From VRUE01 sp963805455 (GTDB lineage: Bacteria > Actinomycetota > Thermoleophilia > Solirubrobacterales > 70-9): a stretch of 64,000 bases of DNA. Numbering within the stretch: position 1 is the first letter of the stretch; each line of letters starts with the position of its first letter. Made by a program: the position numbers and the translations under genes. The stretch lies in the NCBI GenBank assembly GCA_963805455.1, contig CAWDUJ010000003.1, positions 186,001 to 250,000 on the forward strand, in the 5' to 3' direction. Positions 49,318-57,257 of the stretch are shown here, piece by piece. The notes under the pieces were generated by a model that ran no database searches, was not told where the DNA came from, and was given only the letters and a program-made list of their open reading frames with translations.

Positions 49318-52317
49318 CTACGCCCCGCTCCTGTGATGCCGGGCCCCCTGCGACTCTTTTTTGTTTCCGCAGGCGGTCTTCGTCGGGACCCGCCGCGTGA
49401 CCTTCCGACCGTTCTGGCCGGTGATCACGATCTTCGAGACCGCCGGCGCGCCGCAGAGATCCCGCGTGTTGACGATGTAGCCCTTGCCCCCGCCGAAGAG
49501 GTTGAGGCGGAAGTGGCCGACCGGAGTGTCGGGGACGACCGGCACGATGGTTTTGAGCCGCCCCTTCACCGAGGAGGACTCGGCTTCCGGCATGACTGCC
49601 ACCTGACCGCCGAGGATGAAGACGACATGCGGCAGCTTGCCGAAGCCTGAGACCGCATAGGCAGGGCCCCTGAGCGGCTGCTCGAGGAGCGGGGTCTCGA
49701 CGACCGCTGCGCCGATCGGCTGCCGACCCGCGCAGTGTTCCGCAGCCAGCTGCGCCCTCGAGCAGATGTTGCCCAGGTGCCGTTGGTCGATCGCGAACGC
49801 CTTCGGCAGGGTCACGGCGACCGACCGGATGTTCGCATCCCCTGGCCGCGTGCGGAGATCGAATTGCAGCGCCGGATCCTTGCTTCGGGGCGTTGCCTTT
49901 CGTCCACCAAGCTGCCGTACGGCAAACGTCGGGGCAAACGGCAGCGAGTAGCAGTTCACCGCCTGAAACGGCGAGGAGAAGCCGGCGACGCTGCCCTGAT
50001 CCCCGATCCCCTGCGAGTCGACCGTGAAGGGGTCGCAATTGGTCGGGTTGATCATGAAGTTGGGCTTGTCGATGTTGACCTGGATCGAGCGCATCCGGAT
50101 CGGGACTCCTCCGATGATCGCGGGCACGGTTTCCGAGTCGGCAATCACGTGGGCGTCGTGCGGGTCGATGCGGATTGCGACCCGGACCACCACCGTGCCG
50201 TAGTCATACGGCCCCGCCAGCGCCGGTGTGATCGCGACGAGCGACAGCGGGGCGCCCTGGAATGGTCCGGCGAGGTATATGTCGCCCACCGCGTGGAACG
50301 GATGGGAGCCCGGCCCCGCCGCGACATTCGTCGTCCCGATCTGGGAGTTGGCCGGGCAGCTGGGACTGGCCTGCTCCGCGCGCCCAAGCTGCCGGGCCGC
50401 GGCCGCGATCGCAGCCTCCGGGCAATAGACGATGCCATGGAGGTTCGCGGTCAGCCCCGGCGGCATCGTGAAGTTGAGCTTGCCCAGGAACTGATCCCCA
50501 TCCTGCCGGTCGAGCTTCAGGGTGAAGGAGCTGAAGCTGCCCGCGTCGGGGTTGGAGGTTCCGGCCCGCAGCCCCGGGTTGAACGGCCTGACCCGGCCCG
50601 GACAGGGGCTCCCGTTGGGGCCGGAATCGAGTCCGAAGGTCTGGCTCGACCCCTGTTCCGCGAGAGCCGCGTTCCAGGGATAGAACTCGGCTTTGGTCGT
50701 GTAGATGGTGCACGCGGTCGGGGTCGCCATCAGGCCGCGATCGGAAGCGAAGAGGTGGAGCTGGAAGTCGTCGAACGGGACCTGGGGCAGGTCTTCGAAG
50801 TACGCCGTGAGCTGTCCGGTCGTCGGGTCCGGTTTGATCGAGCCGACGAACTTCGCGTTGATGCCGAACCCAGACGCGATCTCGAAGAGCCTGTACTGGT
50901 CGCCCGGCTTTGGTTCGCCGATGTACACGGCGCCTTCGAGGCGTCCGTTGAGGGCTTTGGTGCCGATCGAGAAGGTGCCGATCTTGGCGCTGTCGGGACA
51001 GTGTGCCGGCCCTTCCGAATCGAAGTTGGCCTCGGCTTCCGTGCACATCGACTGGCCGTCGGCGGCATCCGGGTTGACCGTGAAGCCGTCGGGAAGGGTC
51101 ACCACCGCTTTGCGCAGCTCCGACGGCGAGGCGGCGAAGCCGAGGAACTGGGGGGCGCTCAGATCAAGGTTGAGGCCGGATGGCGCGTCCGTTTCGTTTG
51201 TCGTCGGGCTTGCGTAGAGGACCGGCGTGAACACCTCCAGATCGCAGCCGATGGTTTCCGGGTATTCCGATTGTCTCTGGGAGATATGGGACGGATCCCC
51301 GTAGGTCTGCACTTCAAGCGTGGTGACCAGCGGCTCCCCGGTGCAGGTCGTCGGATTGTCGGTGAGCGGGTGAACCGGGATGCTCGAGGGTGTCGGCTGG
51401 CCGATGCACCCCGCATTCGGAAGGCCGACGCAGTTGGACGGCGCTCCAGGCGCTCCTTTTGGAAAGCGCTCTTTGTCGTGTGCTGCCAGGGCGGGGAATC
51501 CCCAGATCGTGAGATTCGCTCCGGCGAGGGGTGTGAGCTGGGTGATGTTGGCGACGGTGAAGGTCAACCCGTAGTCCGACGCGGTGCGCACGGTCACCGG
51601 GATGCTGATCGGAATGTTCAGGGTCGGAACGACGAACGCGAGCAGCGCCGTGTCTTCCCCCACCGGTTCGACTATGAAGATCGGCGCCGTGCCCATGAGA
51701 AAGTCGGGACTACCTTCGTAGTTCGCGTTCACGGTGATCAGGCCGACCTGCGAGTTCGAGGGGCAGCGATCCAGCGCGAAGTCCGCCGAGGTGCAGTTGG
51801 TGACGGCATTCGGGTTGCCGAAGATGCCCTCGGGGGCCCGGAAGATCACATTCCTCGCAGCTTCCGGTTCTCCGGGGCTGCCGAGGGTGAAGGATGTGGA
51901 CAGATCGGGGTGCCCTCCGGCCTGCGGTGGATCGATCATCACGTGATTGGCGATGACCGTGTCGGGGCCGGACACTTCTCCGAAAATCGTGACGTAGAAG
52001 CCAGGCGCGACGTCGCTCAGGCGAGGTTTCGAGACCGCCGGGTCGATGTATGTGGTGGAGGGTGAGACTTCGACGCCCTTGATCTCACCTTCGCGGCTTT
52101 CGATCGTGAATTCTTCGCTGCTGGGCGTTTCCTGGGCGAAGCCTTCGGCCACCACTTCTCCGAGGCCCTGCGGCGGCGATTGCTGGCTGTTTTCTATGGC
52201 GCCCGTCTTGAACGATTCGATCGCCTCACTGGCCTGGGCGGGCCCGGCGAGCGCAGCAAACAGAGTCACCGCAAGCGCAACCACCATCGCGAACTTGTAC
52301 CTGCTCTTCACACTCAT
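49318..52317 (-). CDS. Giant secreted Cys-patterned protein (type B, copy 2)
   Basis: 999 residues. Signal peptide ending GPAQASEAIE. Repeated units have the form GI-F-GNP-x-A-x-x-C...CP-x-NSQVG, seen near 170-195, 430-450, 665-690 and 895-910. The C-terminus has FRLNLFGGGKGYIVNTRDLC and VITGQNGRKV, then a short basic end. It shares layout and many blocks with the 57.3-60.1 kb protein: GTFSIGT/GSLTIDS, FASDRGLMATPTACTIY versus FGSERGLLATPTQCGTY, and LAGPFQGAPLSLVAITPALAGPYDYG. Family not named; beta-rich adhesin or S-layer-like role is a guess. Start ATG overlaps the type A stop as ATGA. Confidence 0.8.
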   Translation of the reverse strand: MSVKSRYKFAMVVALAVTLFAALAGPAQASEAIESFKTGAIENSQQSPPQGLGEVVAEGFAQETPSSEEFTIESREGEIKGVEVSPSTTYIDPAVSKPRLSDVAPGFYVTIFGEVSGPDTVIANHVMIDPPQAGGHPDLSTSFTLGSPGEPEAARNVIFRAPEGIFGNPNAVTNCTSADFALDRCPSNSQVGLITVNANYEGSPDFLMGTAPIFIVEPVGEDTALLAFVVPTLNIPISIPVTVRTASDYGLTFTVANITQLTPLAGANLTIWGFPALAAHDKERFPKGAPGAPSNCVGLPNAGCIGQPTPSSIPVHPLTDNPTTCTGEPLVTTLEVQTYGDPSHISQRQSEYPETIGCDLEVFTPVLYASPTTNETDAPSGLNLDLSAPQFLGFAASPSELRKAVVTLPDGFTVNPDAADGQSMCTEAEANFDSEGPAHCPDSAKIGTFSIGTKALNGRLEGAVYIGEPKPGDQYRLFEIASGFGINAKFVGSIKPDPTTGQLTAYFEDLPQVPFDDFQLHLFASDRGLMATPTACTIYTTKAEFYPWNAALAEQGSSQTFGLDSGPNGSPCPGRVRPFNPGLRAGTSNPDAGSFSSFTLKLDRQDGDQFLGKLNFTMPPGLTANLHGIVYCPEAAIAAAARQLGRAEQASPSCPANSQIGTTNVAAGPGSHPFHAVGDIYLAGPFQGAPLSLVAITPALAGPYDYGTVVVRVAIRIDPHDAHVIADSETVPAIIGGVPIRMRSIQVNIDKPNFMINPTNCDPFTVDSQGIGDQGSVAGFSSPFQAVNCYSLPFAPTFAVRQLGGRKATPRSKDPALQFDLRTRPGDANIRSVAVTLPKAFAIDQRHLGNICSRAQLAAEHCAGRQPIGAAVVETPLLEQPLRGPAYAVSGFGKLPHVVFILGGQVAVMPEAESSSVKGRLKTIVPVVPDTPVGHFRLNLFGGGKGYIVNTRDLCGAPAVSKIVITGQNGRKVTRRVPTKTACGNKKESQGARHHRSGA

Positions 52318-55300
52318 CGCCCCTCACTCCGATGCGGCTTCCCGCGGTGGCCTTTCCTATGACGATGCCGGTGCCCGTGACGGCGGCGATTACCCGTGCG
52401 CCGTACGCAATCGCCGTGCCTCGGGACGAAGCCGCGCTTGCACGGTGGCAGATTTCCGCCCGGGGTCGGGGCGTAGCTCTTGATCTGGGGCGCGGGGGGC
52501 GCGGGTGACCCTGGACCGTGGCACTCGTCGGACGCCTTGCACTGGGGCGGAGTCGGAACGAAGGGGAAGCCTCCGAACGACCGTGCGTCATAGATCTTGA
52601 CGGTATTGCCGTTTTCGTCTTCTTCGGCCAGCTTGTCCCGGGTGAAGAAGTAGGCATCCCCACCGGCGCTGCTGATTCCGAGCAGCTCAGCGGCGAATGG
52701 GCTGGTGCCGGTTGACAGCAGCTCCAGGCATCCACCGTCGCGCGGGCACGGCGGCGCGTCCTGACCGAGTTCGAAGGCCTTCGGCTCCCACTGGTACGCA
52801 TCTTCCTTTTCGTTCAGGTCGCGATCGACCAGGCCTTCGGTGCTGTTGAAGAACACCCGTCCGTCATCGCTGAGGCCCAGGCCATGCCGCGGAAGCGACG
52901 CGTCTCCGATCGCCTGCTCGCTTGTCGGGTTGCAGGATGCGCATTCGACACCGCTTCCCGAGTCGTAGCGAAACACCTCCGGGTGAACGACCCCGTTGTC
53001 ATAACCCGTCAGTGACAGCGACGAGGTGAACGCCGCGTCGTCTCCCGACGGCGTCACCTGGAAGTCCCCGGTCTTCGCCGACCCCGGTTCGCTGACGCTG
53101 TCGACGACGACCGGATTGTCGGTCTGGACGTCACGAGGAAGCACCGACGGCCCGTAGGCTTCGACATCCGTCTGTCCCGGGTTATCGATCACGAGCGTCC
53201 CCCCTTCCGCTGCGAGGGAGATCGAGTGGGAGAGACGTCCTGCCCCGGTCGGGCTGCCGATCGTGGCACCGGAGGGTTCGAACTCCAGCACCTCGCTGCC
53301 GTCATCGACATAGACGTTTTCGTCGACGGGGTCGACCGCCACACCGTATGACGGATTTTCGTCGAGCGTCCTGAGCCAGGTGCCCGCTTCGTCATACACC
53401 TCGGTCGTCCCTTTGCGCGCCAAGGTGCCGCCGCCGTTGGCCACGTACACCTCGCCGGCCCCACTGACGGCGATACTCTCGGGTTCGGGCGAGTGTGTTT
53501 CGAGCGGGAAGAAGCCGAGCAATTCCCCGGCGGAGTTGTACTTCAGACCCGCATTGAAGAAGTACGAGGTCACATAGACGTCGCCGTTGGCGGGATTGAC
53601 GGCGACGCCGCTCGTGCCCGATTCGAACGTTTCCAAGGTCGCCAGCTGTTCGCCGCTGGGCGAGAACTTCTTCAGCTTGCCCAGGAATTCGGGCACGTAG
53701 AGGTCGCGGTAGTTCGGGCTCGCGGGATCGACGTCGACTGCGATTTGAGTGGGGAAGTTGTACAGCCCGATAACACCGGACACTGTGATCTTCCCGTTTT
53801 GGCCAAAGCTCAGATCGGACCGGCCGTCAGCCGTGAATTTGTATACGAACCCCTGCCCGATGTTGTTGCCAACGTCGAGGACGTATATCCCCCCGGTCAC
53901 CGGGTCGATGGCGACCCCGGTCGGGTTGGAGAACGCGCCGAAGGAGCGCACGAAGGGGTGCGAGGACGGGGGCAGCGGAGCGTTGCCGCTCGACTCCAGG
54001 GTGGCGACGAACGCCGGCGGATTCCCGGGCCGCGCGACGTAGAGGTTTGGTGCGTCCTCGACTCCGTTCGCCGAACCGTCGAGCTTCTCCGGTGAGAGGA
54101 AGTAGACGGTACCCGCCTCCTTTGCCAGACCCTGGCCGCCACCGATGGCCACCACGCCGCAGTCTTCCTCTGAGCCGGCTGTGTTCCAGTGCTCGTGGAC
54201 GGTGTTTGCGTCGGGCTGACAGGAATCGGAGTTACCGGTCCCTTCGGCGCCGGTGGAGACCCGGGAGAGTGTGACCGTCCCCGTCGGGCCCACTGCGGCC
54301 TGATAGAGGTCGGCGCTGCCATCGGTGTCCTGGTCGGAGCTCGTGGTGAGCGCATCTGCGGTGGTGAAGAACACCTTGGAGCCGTCTTCGGTCATGCCGT
54401 CGAAGAGGGCGCCGGAGGTGGCGCCGGGTGTGAGGTCGACGGTGTTGCCTGAATCACCGATGTTCATGTACAGGTGCCAGTACTTGGCGTTGCCGGTTTC
54501 CGAGACCAACTGGCCGACCACGATCCGCGATCCGTTCGCCGAGACGGCGAGCTCGCCGATGCCCGGGCCCGTCATGGTCGCGCCGCCGGTCGTCTTGGAC
54601 ACCACGTGCGTTTGGCCCGTGTTCAGATTGCGGTCGTAGATCGAGACGTCGCCGTTGTTGTTTCCATCCGTCTCGAATTGCGAGGTTGAACCGAAAACGA
54701 AGTGGCTTCCGTCTGCGGACAGGGGGCTGCCGATGAACCCCGCAGGGGTCGCGTTCGGATGGGGGATTGAGCCGGCCATTCCCTGAACCAGGGCGGCGGT
54801 CGGCGTGTGGATCGGATTTCCGGTGCTTCCGTCGGGGAAGCACGGCGAGCAGATTTCGTCACCGCCGAAGGCCAGCGTCCCGAGGCTGGAGTCGGCGCCG
54901 ATGAAACTCGAGCTGAAGGGCACGGTCGACGGCGTGCCATCGGCGGGAATGCCGACATATTTCGTCGACCAGCCGTTTTCACCCCTGGTCGCCACGTAGG
55001 GATCGATGCCGCGGTTGGTCGAGTTGCCGGTACCGGGGATGCCTCCGTTGTGAACCCCGTAAAGAACTCGCGGGTCACCTCCCGGAGCCTGCGCATCAGG
55101 GTAGTTGGCAAACGGCTTCTCGCCGGCAACCAAGCTGGACTCGACGTCGTACCCGCCGGAGTTTCGCGCGGACACGAGCTCATAGGCGCGGCAGTCCAGC
55201 AGCAGGCTGCTGCTCGTCTGCTGGCGCACATGGGCATTGGGGCAGCCGTCCGTGACTTCCCTCGTGAATGCAAAGGTCGTGAACGTATGCGGCGTGCTCG

Positions 55301-57257
55301 GCACTCCGGTGCCCGCTTCGTTCACCCCCACAGCCCGGTAGTGGTAGAGCGTCCCGGGCTCGAGTTTCGTGATCGGCGCCGTCACTTCCTGGCTGTGCTT
55401 GCTCATACCGATCGGCTTTTCCGGCTGCGTTTCGATCGCATTTTCGAAGCCGCTTGCGAGGAATTCGTCGTCCGGCACGTACTCGAAGTGGGCCTTGGTG
55501 ACGGCGCCGTTCGGGTCCACCTGTCCGTGCAGGATCGCGCGGTCGGAGTGAACGACCGTCACCGATTCTCCGGTGACGCTCGGAATCCCGGGGGTGGTCG
55601 TGAACATCTCGTCCTCGCCGTGGCTCGTCCCCCCGGCGTTCGTCGCGACGACCCGGAAGTGGTAGGTGCTGTAGGGCTCCAGGCCTTCGAGGGAGGCCGA
55701 CACCGGTTCCCGCGCTGCATTGGGCGGTGACGCCGAACCCGCGGTGGTCGTGGTCCCGTACGCCTCTGTCCGCCCCCATTCGAAGGCGTACTGCGTGGCT
55801 TCACCATTGCCGAAGAAGGACGCGTTGAGGGTCGCGGAGTCTTCCTCGATTTCGCTCGCCGCTTCGGTCGTGAGCCCAAGCACTTCCTGTGGCGTGTAGA
55901 CCTCATTCGTCCCGTACTTCACGACGTTGGAGTTATGGACGACAATCCGATACCTGTAGCTTTCGCCGGTGGTCAGGCCCGCGACCGGCGCGCTGACGTC
56001 CGTCGTCGCACCGAATGGAGCCGCCGGTCCGCACGCCACGGTCTGCCCGGAGGCATAGGGGTCGACGGCGCCTTCCTGGTATTCCGATCCTGCGACATAC
56101 TCGAACTCGCATTCCGTGACCTGGCCCCCTCCGTTCGGGTCGACCGTGCCCTCCAGCGTGCCTCCGGTCGCGGTCGGGCTCGAGACCTGGCGATAGGTGA
56201 CAACCGGCTCGGTCGGAGCGGGATTGAAGATCGTAACCGTGTCCGAGCTCGGTATGTAGGCGTAACCGGACGAATTGACGACGGGTTGGCCTATCGCATA
56301 AAATTCTCCGCTGTTGACGCGATCGGTGCCGAGGAAGTTCGCAGATTCGTCGAACTCCTTCACCGCGCCCGCTCCGGTTTCTGAGTCGTAGCTTCCTTCG
56401 GAGATGAGGAGGTGTCCGTTGGTTGGATCGACGGCTGCACCACCGTTGCCTTCGGTGAAGTAGCCCGGGTGCGCACGCGGCGCCGGAAAGCTGCGGATGA
56501 ATGTGCCCGTGGAGTCGAACTCGTCGACTACTTTCTTGACCCAATCGGTCACGTACAGATTTCCGGCGGAGTCAACCGACACGTAGCCCACTTCTCCGAA
56601 TCTGCCGCTTGGCGTTCCCGTGAGTCTGTTGTTCGTTATGTAGCTCGCCGCCGCCGGGAAGTCGACCGCCCGCTGTTCCCGATCGAGCGCCTCGACATCG
56701 TTCTCGGGCGAGTTCAGTGAGAGGTAGACGCGTCCCTTCGAGTAGGTATCCGTGTTGTCGATCGCGACCTCGATCTTGGGGTTGGTGTAGGTGGTTGCCG
56801 AGTTGATCCGGGTCCATGCGTGGGTGTAGCAGACCGGTTCTCCCACTTCTTCCTTGCACTGAGCCGCGCCGCCCTTCGGCGCGAAGATGTAGACGGCACG
56901 GCCGTTCGATTGGGCCACGAAGAGCTCACCCGTCGCATCGTCCACCGCCATCTGAAGCGCCAGGGAGAAGTGTCCGAACGGTTCGAACGTGTTGGGCGTT
57001 GCAATCAGATTCAGGGATGGGAACGGGTCATATTTGTAAAGCCCGTTCGGGCCTGGATTCGTTTTCGACGCCTGCCCGCTGTCGGTGACCCACACGTTGT
57101 CGCCGGCGTCGACGGCCGCGCTCGCGGCGCTGTTGTAGCCATTCATTTTCCCCGCGAGGGTTCGGGCCGCGGACGCAGGCCCGGCTCCCATTGCGAGAGC
57201 GAAGACCGCCGCGCACAGGCTCGTGATCCCGATCAGTGTGTTCGCCCGGCGGCTCAT
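52314..57257 (-). CDS. Giant secreted NHL/FN3/TolB-like propeller protein (type A, copy 2)
   Basis: 1647 residues. Signal peptide (FALAMGAGPASA). NHL-repeat propeller about 30-345, then three FN3-like domains (about 352-455, 460-555, 558-662; each with the pattern TLxGxVDPNG ... YxFRVVATNAxG). The linker CPNAHVRQQTSSSLLLDCRAYELVS (split: C-x-N-x2-VR, then DCRAYELVS) leads into a TolB-like propeller (SADGSHFVFGS, TEDGSKVFFTTADAL). About residues 1100-1390 hold a second NHL propeller lacking from copy 1. The end has CKASDECHG, CKRGFVPRHGDC and a His/Arg-rich tail. Start ATG overlaps the type B stop. ATG 57257 chosen for the signal peptide. Confidence 0.85.
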   Translation of the reverse strand: MSRRANTLIGITSLCAAVFALAMGAGPASAARTLAGKMNGYNSAASAAVDAGDNVWVTDSGQASKTNPGPNGLYKYDPFPSLNLIATPNTFEPFGHFSLALQMAVDDATGELFVAQSNGRAVYIFAPKGGAAQCKEEVGEPVCYTHAWTRINSATTYTNPKIEVAIDNTDTYSKGRVYLSLNSPENDVEALDREQRAVDFPAAASYITNNRLTGTPSGRFGEVGYVSVDSAGNLYVTDWVKKVVDEFDSTGTFIRSFPAPRAHPGYFTEGNGGAAVDPTNGHLLISEGSYDSETGAGAVKEFDESANFLGTDRVNSGEFYAIGQPVVNSSGYAYIPSSDTVTIFNPAPTEPVVTYRQVSSPTATGGTLEGTVDPNGGGQVTECEFEYVAGSEYQEGAVDPYASGQTVACGPAAPFGATTDVSAPVAGLTTGESYRYRIVVHNSNVVKYGTNEVYTPQEVLGLTTEAASEIEEDSATLNASFFGNGEATQYAFEWGRTEAYGTTTTAGSASPPNAAREPVSASLEGLEPYSTYHFRVVATNAGGTSHGEDEMFTTTPGIPSVTGESVTVVHSDRAILHGQVDPNGAVTKAHFEYVPDDEFLASGFENAIETQPEKPIGMSKHSQEVTAPITKLEPGTLYHYRAVGVNEAGTGVPSTPHTFTTFAFTREVTDGCPNAHVRQQTSSSLLLDCRAYELVSARNSGGYDVESSLVAGEKPFANYPDAQAPGGDPRVLYGVHNGGIPGTGNSTNRGIDPYVATRGENGWSTKYVGIPADGTPSTVPFSSSFIGADSSLGTLAFGGDEICSPCFPDGSTGNPIHTPTAALVQGMAGSIPHPNATPAGFIGSPLSADGSHFVFGSTSQFETDGNNNGDVSIYDRNLNTGQTHVVSKTTGGATMTGPGIGELAVSANGSRIVVGQLVSETGNAKYWHLYMNIGDSGNTVDLTPGATSGALFDGMTEDGSKVFFTTADALTTSSDQDTDGSADLYQAAVGPTGTVTLSRVSTGAEGTGNSDSCQPDANTVHEHWNTAGSEEDCGVVAIGGGQGLAKEAGTVYFLSPEKLDGSANGVEDAPNLYVARPGNPPAFVATLESSGNAPLPPSSHPFVRSFGAFSNPTGVAIDPVTGGIYVLDVGNNIGQGFVYKFTADGRSDLSFGQNGKITVSGVIGLYNFPTQIAVDVDPASPNYRDLYVPEFLGKLKKFSPSGEQLATLETFESGTSGVAVNPANGDVYVTSYFFNAGLKYNSAGELLGFFPLETHSPEPESIAVSGAGEVYVANGGGTLARKGTTEVYDEAGTWLRTLDENPSYGVAVDPVDENVYVDDGSEVLEFEPSGATIGSPTGAGRLSHSISLAAEGGTLVIDNPGQTDVEAYGPSVLPRDVQTDNPVVVDSVSEPGSAKTGDFQVTPSGDDAAFTSSLSLTGYDNGVVHPEVFRYDSGSGVECASCNPTSEQAIGDASLPRHGLGLSDDGRVFFNSTEGLVDRDLNEKEDAYQWEPKAFELGQDAPPCPRDGGCLELLSTGTSPFAAELLGISSAGGDAYFFTRDKLAEEDENGNTVKIYDARSFGGFPFVPTPPQCKASDECHGPGSPAPPAPQIKSYAPTPGGNLPPCKRGFVPRHGDCVRRTGNRRRHGHRHRHRKGHRGKPHRSEGR

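Noticed and set aside
49735..52065. 776-codon plus-strand frame opposite type B copy 2
   Set aside because: Antisense shadow; minus-strand product has a signal peptide and paralogue.
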